NCBI RefSeq assembly: GCF_042652345.1
Contig: NZ_JBHSJJ010000001.1
Coordinates: forward strand, 310,001-374,000
DNA from: Negadavirga shengliensis
GTDB taxonomy: Bacteria > Bacteroidota > Bacteroidia > Cytophagales > Cyclobacteriaceae
Reading direction: 5' to 3'
Length of the DNA stretch: 64,000 nucleotides
A program made the translations under genes and the position numbers. Positions 25,698 to 34,327 of this stretch are shown here, piece after piece (position 1 is the stretch's first letter; each line of letters opens with the position of its first letter). The notes beneath the pieces are model-generated. The model saw only the letters and a list, made by a program, of their open reading frames with translations. It made no database searches and was not told the origin of the DNA.

Positions 25698-28091
25698 TTA
25701 TTTGGTTACACTATTTTTTATTGATTCTTTTCGTTCCGCGATACTGATATTTTCTATCCCCTTCAATAAGGCATCAGGGGTAAAGGAGACACTGTCTATT
25801 CCTTGGGCCACAAGAAATCCCGCGAATTCCGGATAATCGCTGGGAGCCTGTCCGCAGAGGCCTATCTTCACTCCCGATGTTTTGGCTACCCGGATCACAT
25901 TGGACAACATCTGCTTTACGGCCTCATTGTTTTCATCAAAAAGGTCACTGATGATGGCAGAGTCCCTGTCAATACCCAGGACAAGCTGTGTCAGGTCATT
26001 GGATCCTATGGAAAAGCCATCAAATATTTCTGCAAACTTTCCGGCCAGAATCACATTACTGGGAATTTCGGCCATGACATACACCTCCAAACCGTTTTTT
26101 CCCCTTTCCAGATTAAAATGCTTCATGGTATCCAAAACCAGCGTGCCTTCCTCCACGGTACGGCAAAAGGGAATCATGACTTTGATATTGGTTAGCCCCA
26201 TTTCGTCCCGAACTACACGGATGGCTTCACATTCCAACCCGAAGCCTTCCCTATATCGCTCATGATAATAGCGTGAAGCTCCCCTGAACCCGAGCATGGG
26301 ATTTTCTTCCAGGGGTTCAAAGATTTTACCTCCGATCAATTGCGCATATTCGTTGCTTTTAAAGTCGCTCATCCTAACAATCACTTCCTTGGGATAAAAA
26401 GCAGCGGCCACCATGGCCAAAGACTCGGAAAGTTTTTCCACGAAGTATGTTTTCTTGTTGGCATATTGGTGGGTAATGGCCTCAATGGCTTTTTTGTCAT
26501 TGCTATCACTGAGTTCATGGTATTTTACCAAAGCCATGGGGTGGATTCTTATGGCGTTGGTGATGATAAATTCCATGCGAAGCAGACCAACACCCTGGTT
26601 AGGGTAAAAAGACAACTGGAATGCCTTCTGTGGATCAGCCAGTATAAACATGGCCTTTGTCTGGGTCTGCGGCACTTCTTCAATATTGATTTCCTTTTCT
26701 TCCCATTCCAGTTTCCCTTCATATATCATCCCTTCGTCCCCTTCAATACAGGAAGCCGTGATGACTTGACCGTCATGAAGTTTTTCGGTGGCGTCAGATG
26801 TCCCTACTACAGCATGGATACCCAATTCCCTTGCTACGATGGACGCATGGCTCGTCCTCCCACCTTTGTTGGTTATAATACACACGGCCTTGCGCAGCAT
26901 GGCATTCCAATCGGGGTTGGTGATGTCTGCGACAATGATGTCTCCTTTTTGCACTTTTCCTGCATCAGCCAACGAATGGACGATACAGACCCTCCCACTG
27001 GCTATGGCCTTTCCGACTGCCTTTCCCTTGCAGATAGGTATTGCTTTGGTTAATAGCTTATATTGTTTTATGCTAACGCCTTTTCTCTGGCCATGTATTG
27101 TTTCCGGGCGCGCCTGGACGATATAAAGTTCCCCGGTCAGCCCATCTTTCGCCCACTCTATATCCATAGGCATTTGATAATGTTTTTCGATCTTATAGGA
27201 CCATTCTCCCAAGATTTGGACGTCATTATCGGAAATGGAAAAAACGGATCTCTCTCCAGGGCTGGTTTCTACGTTGATGACCGGTCTTTCAGTACCCACG
27301 GAATAAATCATCTTGTTTTCCTTTTCCCCCAATTTTCGGTAAATGATGCTGTTTTTTTGGTTTTCCAAGGAAGGTTTAAAGACGAAAAACTCATCCGGAT
27401 TGACTGCTCCCTGGACCACATTTTCACCCAGGCCCCAAGCGGCGGTGACGTATATCACATTTTCAAATCCCGTTTCTGGATCAATCGTAAAAATCACGCC
27501 CGCGCTGCCCATATCCGAGCGGACCATCCGCTGAACCCCGACAGAAAGCGCCACATCCATGTGATCAAAACCATGGTCTATCCTGTATTTGATCGCCCGG
27601 TCATTGAAAAGTGAAATATAACAGCGGTGAATGGCCTGCATAAGACTATCCAAGCCAACGATATTCAGAAAACTATCATGCTGACCGGCAAAGCTTGCCG
27701 TGGGCAGGTCTTCGGCCGTGGCACTGCTACGGACTGCCACGGACGGGATTTGGTCGGCCCGGAGGCTTTCATAAAAAGACGCAATATCACTTTTCATCTC
27801 CTCCGGAAATTTGCCAGAGGCCATAATCCCCCGGCAGGAGGCACCTACCGCGGAAAGGTTCTCCAGCGTATTGATATCCAATTCATTTAAATTGGCTTCC
27901 AGCCTCTCCCTGAAACCATTTTCTTGGATAAAATTCCGGAAGGCTTTTGCCGTAACGGCAAACCCATCAGGAATTCGGATACCCAAGGGCGTTAATTCCT
28001 TTAACATCTCCCCTAAAGAGGCATTTTTACCCCCGACTATCGCGAGATCTTTGTTTCTGATTTCCGAAAAAAGAAGGCAATTTGGTGTCAT
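25698..28091 (-). CDS. ppsA: Phosphoenolpyruvate synthase
   Basis: Makes phosphoenolpyruvate, AMP and phosphate from pyruvate and ATP. The 797 residues show the standard order: N-terminal ATP-grasp domain with IVGGKNASLGEML, AVRSSATAEDLPTASFAGQ and GSAGVIFTIDPETG; the swivelling phospho-His domain with His415 in TNKGGRTSHASIVAREL; and the C-terminal TIM barrel with VGLLRMEF, MLGFRGASRYY, SIGSNDLTQL and GLCGQAPSDYPEF. Length is normal. It is divergent from the alcohol dehydrogenase gene and co-directional with the SDR gene 14 bases downstream. A perfect GATGAT-N4-ATCATC palindrome sits 65 bases before its start. In other bacteria PEP synthase is often part of low-oxygen regulons; here it would support glucan synthesis from pyruvate. 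Confidence 0.95.
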   Translation of the reverse strand: MTPNCLLFSEIRNKDLAIVGGKNASLGEMLKELTPLGIRIPDGFAVTAKAFRNFIQENGFRERLEANLNELDINTLENLSAVGASCRGIMASGKFPEEMKSDIASFYESLRADQIPSVAVRSSATAEDLPTASFAGQHDSFLNIVGLDSLMQAIHRCYISLFNDRAIKYRIDHGFDHMDVALSVGVQRMVRSDMGSAGVIFTIDPETGFENVIYVTAAWGLGENVVQGAVNPDEFFVFKPSLENQKNSIIYRKLGEKENKMIYSVGTERPVINVETSPGERSVFSISDNDVQILGEWSYKIEKHYQMPMDIEWAKDGLTGELYIVQARPETIHGQRKGVSIKQYKLLTKAIPICKGKAVGKAIASGRVCIVHSLADAGKVQKGDIIVADITNPDWNAMLRKAVCIITNKGGRTSHASIVARELGIHAVVGTSDATEKLHDGQVITASCIEGDEGMIYEGKLEWEEKEINIEEVPQTQTKAMFILADPQKAFQLSFYPNQGVGLLRMEFIITNAIRIHPMALVKYHELSDSNDKKAIEAITHQYANKKTYFVEKLSESLAMVAAAFYPKEVIVRMSDFKSNEYAQLIGGKIFEPLEENPMLGFRGASRYYHERYREGFGLECEAIRVVRDEMGLTNIKVMIPFCRTVEEGTLVLDTMKHFNLERGKNGLEVYVMAEIPSNVILAGKFAEIFDGFSIGSNDLTQLVLGIDRDSAIISDLFDENNEAVKQMLSNVIRVAKTSGVKIGLCGQAPSDYPEFAGFLVAQGIDSVSFTPDALLKGIENISIAERKESIKNSVTK

Positions 28092-28155
28092 ATTACAGAT
28101 CCATGTGGCGTTGTTGCGTTGAAAAGGTAAGATAAATGGTTAGGCATCAATTACT

Positions 28156-28171
28156 GATGATGAAAATCATC
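28156..28171. promoter_or_regulatory. FNR/Crp-like palindrome in the ppsA/alcohol dehydrogenase divergent region
   Basis: GATGAT-GAAA-ATCATC, a perfect inverted repeat with the same arms and spacer length as the site at 16211. It is 65 bases from the ppsA start and 95 bases from the alcohol dehydrogenase start, so it could control both directions. Confidence 0.7.
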
Positions 28172-28265
28172 TAAATAAAAGATTAAAATTTGATCCAAAC
28201 TTCCCCAATTATTTTTGATTTCATTGTTTAATTTTGTTCATCTATCGCGACCTAATTCAAGAACC

Positions 28266-29294
28266 ATGAAAGCCTGGTTACTCAATAAGAAATCAGATCT
28301 TCACAAGGAATCATTTCCCCTCGAACTGGCAGAAACTCCCATCCCTGTTCCTAAACCCCGGGAGATACTCATAAAGGTTTTATGCTGCGGTATATGCCAC
28401 ACTGAATTGGATGAAATTGAAGGCCGCACCCCACCTGCCAGTTATCCGGTGATTCCAGGACATCAGGTAATCGGGATAGTAGAGGCATGCGGTGAAAAAG
28501 CCACATTTTTCGAAACAGGAACCCGCGTGGGAGTGGCATGGATATATACTGCCTGTGGACGGTGTGAGTACTGTGCCGCAGGCCTCGAAAATTTATGTCC
28601 CGAATTCAGAGCGACCGGAAGGGACAACAACGGAGGTTACGCGGAATATATGATCGTGGACGAGCGGTTTGCCTATGGTATCCCCGCAGCATTTTCCAAT
28701 CTGGAAGCCGCTCCGCTGCTGTGTGCAGGCGCTATAGGATACCGTTCTCTGAAGCTAACGGGCATTTCCGATGGGCAGACACTGGGCCTTACCGGGTTTG
28801 GCGCATCCGGGCATCTTGTATTGAAAGCGGCCCGCCACCTTTATCCCAAAAGCCCTCTCTTTGTGTTTGCAAGAAGTAAAGATGAACAGCATTTTGCCCT
28901 TGAACTTGGGGCCATCTGGGCAGGAAACATCACTGAATCGCCTCCTCACAAAGCCAACGCCATCATCGACACCACTCCCGTATGGAATACCGTTGTGGGG
29001 TCTCTATTCCATCTGAAGCCTGGGGGCAGGTTGGTGATTAACGCCATCCGCAAAGAGTCAACGGACCTGGATGCCCTTTTGAACATCTCCTATCAGGATC
29101 ATTTGTGGATGGAAAAGGAGGTAAAAACAGTTGCCAATATTACAAGGTCAGATGTTGACGGGTTCCTCACCCTCGCGGCTTCCATCCCTATCAAACCAGC
29201 CACAGAACCTTATCCTTTTGAAAAGGCAAATGAAGCCCTTCTGGATCTTAAACACAAACATGTGAAAGGGGCAAAAGTCCTGGTAATTAGTTGA
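28266..29294 (+). CDS. Zinc-dependent alcohol dehydrogenase, MDR superfamily
   Basis: Oxidises alcohols or reduces aldehydes with NAD(P). The 342 residues start at ATG 28266 (MKAWLLNKK), chosen over a TTG-like start 51 bases upstream because MDR enzymes begin with this strand. Catalytic zinc ligands are visible in CGICHTELDEIEG and PGHQVIG (GHE is GHQ here), the structural zinc loop in CGRCEYCAAGLENLCPE (four Cys), and the cofactor loop is GLTGFGASGHLVLKAA. Residues after the loop (FARSKDE) do not show the acidic residue of strict NAD enzymes, so NADP may be used. It is divergent from ppsA with a shared perfect FNR-like palindrome, which fits fermentative redox balance. Confidence 0.9.
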   Translation: MKAWLLNKKSDLHKESFPLELAETPIPVPKPREILIKVLCCGICHTELDEIEGRTPPASYPVIPGHQVIGIVEACGEKATFFETGTRVGVAWIYTACGRCEYCAAGLENLCPEFRATGRDNNGGYAEYMIVDERFAYGIPAAFSNLEAAPLLCAGAIGYRSLKLTGISDGQTLGLTGFGASGHLVLKAARHLYPKSPLFVFARSKDEQHFALELGAIWAGNITESPPHKANAIIDTTPVWNTVVGSLFHLKPGGRLVINAIRKESTDLDALLNISYQDHLWMEKEVKTVANITRSDVDGFLTLAASIPIKPATEPYPFEKANEALLDLKHKHVKGAKVLVIS

Positions 29295-29477
29295 TCTTTC
29301 CGGATGATAATCTACTGCTAATTCCCCGCCTTGCAACGGGGCTTCGATTTATCCCTTTGTTTCTTCACCTGGCATGGATGCCTATTTTATCTATAGGTAA
29401 ATCTTAAAATGAAGTAACATAAAAACTCATCATTCCCAAGCAAAAGGGCGAAAGAAGCCACATCTGAAGATACTTCA

Positions 29478-29966
29478 CTAAAAGACATCTTGTATTTTGT
29501 ATTGAACCTCTTTGTATGAGAAGGAATCACCTTTCCTTTTTCCGCTCATTTCCTGAAAGAGTGGACTTGCTGTGGAAAGACCAAAAACTTTGGTTCCTTC
29601 TACTTCAAATTCCTCTATACTTGCGGAAACAAAGAAAACCCCCTTGTCGGTTAGCACAACACTCCCTTCAGCTACTGTTTCATGAATATACTGTATGGTC
29701 GGAATCATGTCATAAAGCAGCTTCATCTCTTGATTGGCAAAACTTAGCTGATCCGCCAGGGCATTGATTTTATGCATTATCTCTGTATTGAATCCTTGCT
29801 GCGAAAGATCCATTTCCTCTTCATTCACCATCCCTGCGCTGGACTGCAGATCTTTGATACCCTCTCTGAGATCATCAATCACCGTTTGGTGTTTACCGAT
29901 ACCGGCATCCAACATATCCTTTTTCAATTGTGACCGATCCGTGGTTAAAATCCTGTTTTCCATCAT
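29478..29966 (-). CDS. GreA/GreB C-terminal-domain-like protein
   Basis: A protein of about 162 residues, starting at ATG 29966 (MMENRILTTDRSQLKKDML); longer frames upstream look non-coding. The first 110 residues are helical and charged (coiled-coil-like), and the last 55 match the FKBP-like C-terminal domain of transcript-cleavage factors: GSVVLTDKGVFFVSASI, then GLSTASPLFQEMSGKRKGDSF, where SPL and G-K-x-x-GD are the family signature. GreA-like proteins bind the secondary channel of RNA polymerase; this one may adjust transcription under stress, but the acidic tip residues needed for cleavage cannot be assigned with confidence. It is convergent with the alcohol dehydrogenase gene. A half-matching FNR-like site (GATGAT-TTCC-ATTGTT) lies at 30030-30045. 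Confidence 0.65.
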   Translation of the reverse strand: MMENRILTTDRSQLKKDMLDAGIGKHQTVIDDLREGIKDLQSSAGMVNEEEMDLSQQGFNTEIMHKINALADQLSFANQEMKLLYDMIPTIQYIHETVAEGSVVLTDKGVFFVSASIEEFEVEGTKVFGLSTASPLFQEMSGKRKGDSFSYKEVQYKIQDVF

Positions 29967-30169
29967 TATGTTCTTTTTGTAACGTCCGTTTTGCATCGTA
30001 TATATAAAATAACGAAAACCTATCAAAAAGATGATTTCCATTGTTGTAGAGATAGAGGACATCTGCTACTTTTATTTTTCAACTTGTCTCCTATGCCTCT
30101 CCTTATGCTCCAGAGCGGGCATCATTCGGGGAAAAAGACGAATGTGATTTTTTCCCGGATATCCCGGCG

Positions 30170-30814
30170 TCAAGAATGGGCGCGGCGTTCCCTTTCCCAT
30201 TTCTCGAAAAAAGCTACCGCTTCTTCATCGGTAAGATCTGAAAAATCGTAATAACCTTGGGATACGGCTCTAAAATAGGAAGGGGTCTCCAGAATAATCA
30301 CCTCATCCACTTTTCTTTCCAACACCTCGGCCATCTCAGTCCCCGCTATGGGTGCTGCTACCACAATTTTTCCCGCCATCCTTTTTTTACAAAGCATGAT
30401 GGTAGCAAACAGCGTGGCACCTGTGGCTATTCCATCGTCGACTATGATAAGCGTCCGGTCTTTGAAGTCCGGGAGCGGTTTGCCCTTCCTTAACTTCTGT
30501 ATCCTTCGCTGAATTTCCCGTTTCTGTTCTTTCAAGACCTCGTTCATGGTTTCTGTCGACAGGATCTGACTGGCAGCTTCCGAAATATACAGGCTCCCGT
30601 CTTCAGCCACCGCCCCAAACGCAGCCTCCGGATCAGCCGGATACCCCAGCTTACGCGTAACGACCAAAGACATCTCCGCACCTAGATATTTAGCCACATA
30701 ATAAGCCGTTTCAGCACCTCCTCTTGGTATCCCCAAGACCAAAGCCTTTGTGTTCCGGTATTTTCCCAAGGCCTTGGCCAATTTTTCCGCAGCATCTTTT
30801 CTGTCATTAAACAT
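30170..30814 (-). CDS. Phosphoribosyltransferase (type I PRTase fold)
   Basis: A 214-residue cytoplasmic PRTase. The PRPP-binding loop is intact: TLIIVDDGIATGATLFATI, with the DD and the TGAT turn. Early motifs ALVLGIPRGGAETAYYVAKYL and VTRKLGYPADPEAAFGAVAEDG are characteristic of a stress-associated PRTase group whose substrate is unknown and which in other bacteria is often fused to a dienelactone-hydrolase-like domain. Here that partner is a separate gene, 75 bases upstream in the same direction, so the two are an operon. The C-terminal RAVSQGYYDFSDLTDEEAV is also typical of the group. It is part of the low-oxygen cluster through the palindrome at 31745. Confidence 0.85.
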   Translation of the reverse strand: MFNDRKDAAEKLAKALGKYRNTKALVLGIPRGGAETAYYVAKYLGAEMSLVVTRKLGYPADPEAAFGAVAEDGSLYISEAASQILSTETMNEVLKEQKREIQRRIQKLRKGKPLPDFKDRTLIIVDDGIATGATLFATIMLCKKRMAGKIVVAAPIAGTEMAEVLERKVDEVIILETPSYFRAVSQGYYDFSDLTDEEAVAFFEKWERERRAHS

Positions 30815-30889
30815 GGTCGTAAAAATTATAACGATTACATGGCCGATATTTGTATCTTAATCCATATCCCGCTTCCGGCCCCTTCAAAG

Positions 30890-31558
30890 CTAAACGAAGA
30901 TATAGTCATGGAAGGGCTGATTCTTTCTATTCCCAAGATGTTGTATAAACCATCCCGCGGAGTAATGCGCTACTTCTTCCAACGTTCCGGGTTCTTCAAA
31001 CAGATGGCTGGCCGCCTTGATGATCCTCAACGATTTTATACCGGGGAGCTTTTCATAGGCTTGCTCGTTCAATGCTATCACCTGACGATCAAATTCCCCA
31101 ATCAAGAGGAGGGTAGGGGCTTTTACGTCCTTTAAAAATTCCAACGCCAAATCGGGTCTACCCCCACGGGATACAATCGCTTTTATCCTATGCTGGAGAA
31201 CAGAAGCAGCAATGAGTGCCGAAGCAGCACCTGTACTGGCGCCGAAGTAAGCCAAAGGTAAATCTTTTGTCGAGGCCATTTTCATCAATGTCTTTGTGAC
31301 TTCAACCAACCTGTTTGCCAGCAGGCCCACATCAAAACGAATCCTTGGATCCTGGTCCTCCTCCCTGGTCAAGAGGTCAAACAAAAAAGTGGCTAAACCC
31401 TTCTTATTCAGGTACTGTGCCACAAAATTATTTCTGGGGCTAAACCGGCTGCTGCCGCTTCCATGAGAAAATATAATAAGGCCACAGGCGTTCTCCGAGA
31501 GGCTTAGTTCGCCCGTCAGGGTAATGTGATCAAGGTTGATTTTTAATTCCTGTTTCAT
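30890..31558 (-). CDS. Alpha/beta hydrolase, dienelactone-hydrolase-like
   Basis: A 222-residue alpha/beta hydrolase without signal peptide. ATG 31558 (MKQELKINLDHITLTGEL) is preferred; the upstream in-frame extension has poor coding character. Visible fold marks are LIIFSHGSGSSRFSPRN (oxyanion region), LATFLFDLLTREEDQ, the nucleophile elbow YFGASTGAASALIAA where the usual GxSxG is GASTG, PTLLLIGEFDRQVI with the acid, and the catalytic His in ASHLFEEPGTL. The natural substrate of this group is unknown. The phosphoribosyltransferase follows 75 bases downstream; fusions of these two domains in other bacteria suggest a shared function. A TGAC-N4-ATCA palindrome sits 187 bases upstream. Confidence 0.82.
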   Translation of the reverse strand: MKQELKINLDHITLTGELSLSENACGLIIFSHGSGSSRFSPRNNFVAQYLNKKGLATFLFDLLTREEDQDPRIRFDVGLLANRLVEVTKTLMKMASTKDLPLAYFGASTGAASALIAASVLQHRIKAIVSRGGRPDLALEFLKDVKAPTLLLIGEFDRQVIALNEQAYEKLPGIKSLRIIKAASHLFEEPGTLEEVAHYSAGWFIQHLGNRKNQPFHDYIFV

Positions 31559-31630
31559 TCTTTCATGAGTAAGTAAACGGAGTTGGTCTTTCTGTCCCGA
31601 TCGGCCATCACCTTCATCTAATAAAAAACT

Positions 31631-31647
31631 CCGCATTAATAATGCGG
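31631..31647. repeat. Short perfect inverted repeat in the hydrolase leader
   Basis: CCGCATT (31631-31637) and AATGCGG (31641-31647) with a three-base centre, 73 bases before the hydrolase ATG. It could be a leader hairpin or an operator. Confidence 0.35.
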
Positions 31648-31744
31648 TATAGACAGGCACACAAAACAGGAAGATATTTTAAATCCATTGAGGCAATTTA
31701 TAATAAAGCAGCAGAACACTCAATGATGATAATGAGGCAATTAT

Positions 31745-31760
31745 GATGACCACAATCATT
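31745..31760. promoter_or_regulatory. FNR/Crp-like palindrome before the hydrolase-PRTase operon
   Basis: GATGAC-CACA-ATCATT matches TGAY-N4-RTCA. It is 187 bases upstream of the hydrolase start on the minus strand. Confidence 0.5.
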
Positions 31761-31993
31761 GGGAGGCCTTAATCTTCAAAAAGTACAGCCGACTACCGGA
31801 TACAGGCTACAATAAAGGGATGCGGAATTGGACTTTATTGGGTAAAAAAATCATAACAAATGGGGAAGAGGGGATTGAAGCAGTGAGTGAAAGAAGAGCG
31901 GGCTCGTATTTTAATGTTTTTTGAAGCCTGACGACGGGTTTAAAAGCTTTATTGCTCCATTCCCTACCTTTTCTTCCGCAAGCAAGCATTGGG

Positions 31994-32884
31994 CTACAAT
32001 CCCAGAGGATTATTCAGGATCTGCGGAATTTTTAATTCAGTACCCAGTTCCTTATTGAGCTTTTGTATAAAATAGGTTGAAAGCAGGGGCGATTCCTTCT
32101 CGATATTTTGGTGGACAAAGAAATACACAGATTTCAAGCCCAGTTTTCTCCATTTTGTTATCCTTTCCAACCAATCATCCAACCGTTGATAATCACTTTC
32201 ATGGTTGGCCCCCACATAACGTACAAATGCCGTAGGAGCGGTGAGTCTCATGTGCAACATGTCCCTTCTCCCTGCTGTATCCACAATGATATTTGTTTTG
32301 CCGTGTTGTTCCAGCAACTGATAAAACTTCTCTGCTTCGGAAGGTTCATTGAACCATTCCGTGTTGCGCAACTCCACCGCGAGCGGAATGGCTTTCGGGA
32401 AATCCTTTATAAATTTCTCTATCCTGTCAAAATCCTTGGGCTTAAAATTGTCATGCATTTGGAGAAAAGCCATCCCCAATTTTTCCTCAAAGGCACTTAC
32501 CGCATCACAAAACTCCTCCACAGGCCGTTTGACATCAATCAACCTTTTAAAATGACTGATCGAATTGGTGATTTTTGGGAAAAACCGGAAACCGTCAGGG
32601 GTTTTATTTTTCCACGTTTCCACCTGGCTCCGCTTCGGCATGTTGTAAAAAGTGGCGTTCAATTCTATAGAGTTGAACTGAGTAGAATAATAGGACAACT
32701 CATCCTTTGTTCCTCTTGGGTAAAACCCTTTTAAATCAGTCCTGTTCCATTTGGCACAACCTACATAGACCTCCAATTCAGAACCATCGGCCTTCGTGGC
32801 CGCCAGTACCCCTTCCGTATCAGGGTGATCAGCCGGAAGTGAAAAATCTATCAAGGAGGGGTCATCAACTTTACCGAATTTCAT
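31994..32884 (-). CDS. DUF72 (YecE-like) TIM-barrel protein
   Basis: A 296-residue cytoplasmic protein of the DUF72 family, of unknown biochemical role. Family signatures are clear: YVGCAKWNRTDLKGFYPRG near residue 40, YYSTQFNSIELNATFYNMP (FNxxEINxTFY motif), FRFFPKITNSISHFKRL, LGMAFLQMHDNFKP, AVELRNTEWF and ITKWRKLGLKSVYFFVHQN near the end. The 40-residue N-terminal lead (MKFGKVDDPSLIDFSLPAD) is common in Bacteroidota members. It is monocistronic, between the hydrolase leader and the TRAP operon, both in the same direction. No FNR-like palindrome is seen upstream, so it is probably outside the regulon. Confidence 0.9.
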   Translation of the reverse strand: MKFGKVDDPSLIDFSLPADHPDTEGVLAATKADGSELEVYVGCAKWNRTDLKGFYPRGTKDELSYYSTQFNSIELNATFYNMPKRSQVETWKNKTPDGFRFFPKITNSISHFKRLIDVKRPVEEFCDAVSAFEEKLGMAFLQMHDNFKPKDFDRIEKFIKDFPKAIPLAVELRNTEWFNEPSEAEKFYQLLEQHGKTNIIVDTAGRRDMLHMRLTAPTAFVRYVGANHESDYQRLDDWLERITKWRKLGLKSVYFFVHQNIEKESPLLSTYFIQKLNKELGTELKIPQILNNPLGL

Positions 32885-33052
32885 AAAATTATCATCATTA
32901 ACGAGGGTCTTACAAAAATAGAAATTTTATTCATTTATGGTACAAAGCTTGGCCACAGACTCCGAACCTTTCCTCAATTCTTTGGAGAAAACGAAGCAAA
33001 GGTTGGCTATGAAAATTCTGCTCTCCTTTTAATCAAACTGGTAACATTTCCA

Positions 33053-34327
33053 TTAATCATAAAACAATCCAGGCAACCACAGTGAGACTTCAGGGACGTA
33101 AGTGACCAGCAACAAAATCAAAATGCTTACCAGCAGAAACGGCAAACCTGCTTTCGTGATCCTCTCCAGGGAAATATTCCCAATACTGGATGCCACAAAA
33201 AGACATACCCCTACAGGAGGTGTGGTCAGCCCGATAACCAGATTCACCACCATGATAATGGCAAACTGGACCGGATCTACCCCCACCTGAACGGCCACGC
33301 CCAGCAAAACGGGAAAAAGTATCAAAAGTGCCGCTATGGTTTCCATAAAAGCCCCCACAAAAATCAGTAGCAAATTGATCATCAAAAGCAAAAGCAGTTT
33401 GTTTTCTGTCAGTTCCAGCATGCTGTCCGCAATCAGCTGCGGCAACTCTTCCACCGTCATGATCCAGGCGAAAAGATTAGCAAACCCCACCAATACCATC
33501 AAAGAGGCAGTAGTTTTGGCGGATTGTAAGAGGATAGCCGGAATCATCCTGAGCGAAAGCTCTTTATAAATCCAGAGGCCCACGGCCACCGCATAGACCA
33601 CCGCCACAATGGAGGCTTCTGTTGGGGTGAATATCCCCCCGATAATCCCAAAAAGGATTACCAATGTCATCATAATGGCCCAAAAAGCTTCCACAAAACG
33701 CAATGCTACCTGTTTTAACGGCGCCCGTTGGCTTTTGGGATATTTTCTTTTTACAGAAATAAGATACGTCACAGCCATAAAACCGAGCCCCAACAATACC
33801 CCCGGTACGATACCTGCCACAAACAGTTTTCCTACAGACAACCCTGTGAGTGTAGCCGCGATGATCATGGGCAAACTGGGGGGAATGATGGGGCCGATCG
33901 TGGAAGAAGAGGCGGTCACCGCGCAGGAAAATTCCGTGTCATACCCCTCTTTTTTCATCGCCGGAATCATCACAGACCCTATACTCGCAGTATCCGCGAT
34001 GGCGGTTCCGGAAATGCCGCCAAACAGCATAGACGCTCCCACATTGGCCAATCCCAAGCCCCCGCGGATATGCCCCAGCAAGGCATTGCAAAAGCGGATG
34101 ATCCTGCTGGTAATGCCACTGGCGTTCATCAGGTTTCCAGCCAGAATAAAGCCAGGAATGGAAAGCAAAACAAAAACATCAATCCCGGCATACATTTTTT
34201 GGGGGATGACCATAAGGGGCAGGTCGCTGAAAAGGATATATACGAAAGCGGAAATCCCTAGGGCAAAAGCGATAGGAAAACCGATGATCAACAATACCAG
34301 GAAAACCAAAAAAAGAAGCAGGGTCAT
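33053..34327 (-). CDS. TRAP transporter large permease (DctM type)
   Basis: Transmembrane subunit that moves an organic acid into the cell with sodium ions. The 424 residues are almost wholly hydrophobic helices (about 11-13), starting MTLLLFLVFLVLLIIGFPIAFALG, with family motifs FVLLSIPGFILAGNLMN, GGISGTAIADTASIGSVMIPAMKKEGY, SSTIGPIIPPSLPMII and VVNLVIGLTTPPVGVCLF. Length is normal for DctM. Its start overlaps the small permease stop by four bases (ATGA), so all three TRAP genes are one operon. The substrate is not readable; carboxylates or sugar acids are usual, and a sugar-acid product of polysaccharide breakdown would fit this organism. Confidence 0.95.
   Translation of the reverse strand: MTLLLFLVFLVLLIIGFPIAFALGISAFVYILFSDLPLMVIPQKMYAGIDVFVLLSIPGFILAGNLMNASGITSRIIRFCNALLGHIRGGLGLANVGASMLFGGISGTAIADTASIGSVMIPAMKKEGYDTEFSCAVTASSSTIGPIIPPSLPMIIAATLTGLSVGKLFVAGIVPGVLLGLGFMAVTYLISVKRKYPKSQRAPLKQVALRFVEAFWAIMMTLVILFGIIGGIFTPTEASIVAVVYAVAVGLWIYKELSLRMIPAILLQSAKTTASLMVLVGFANLFAWIMTVEELPQLIADSMLELTENKLLLLLMINLLLIFVGAFMETIAALLILFPVLLGVAVQVGVDPVQFAIIMVVNLVIGLTTPPVGVCLFVASSIGNISLERITKAGLPFLLVSILILLLVTYVPEVSLWLPGLFYD

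Larger units (their letters stand above)
31559..31993. other. Leader region of the hydrolase-PRTase operon
   Basis: About 435 bases with no credible gene; the 60-codon frame on the minus strand lacks protein-like features. It contains a CCGCATT-AAT-AATGCGG hairpin (31631-31647) and an FNR-like palindrome (31745-31760). Confidence 0.5.

Noticed and set aside
29967..30045. GATGAT-TTCC-ATTGTT as an operator for the GreA-like gene
   Set aside because: Only one half matches; the second half differs at two core bases, so it was not counted.
31807..31989. 60-codon minus-strand frame before the DUF72 gene end
   Set aside because: No start context, no hydrophobic or domain pattern; treated as intergenic.
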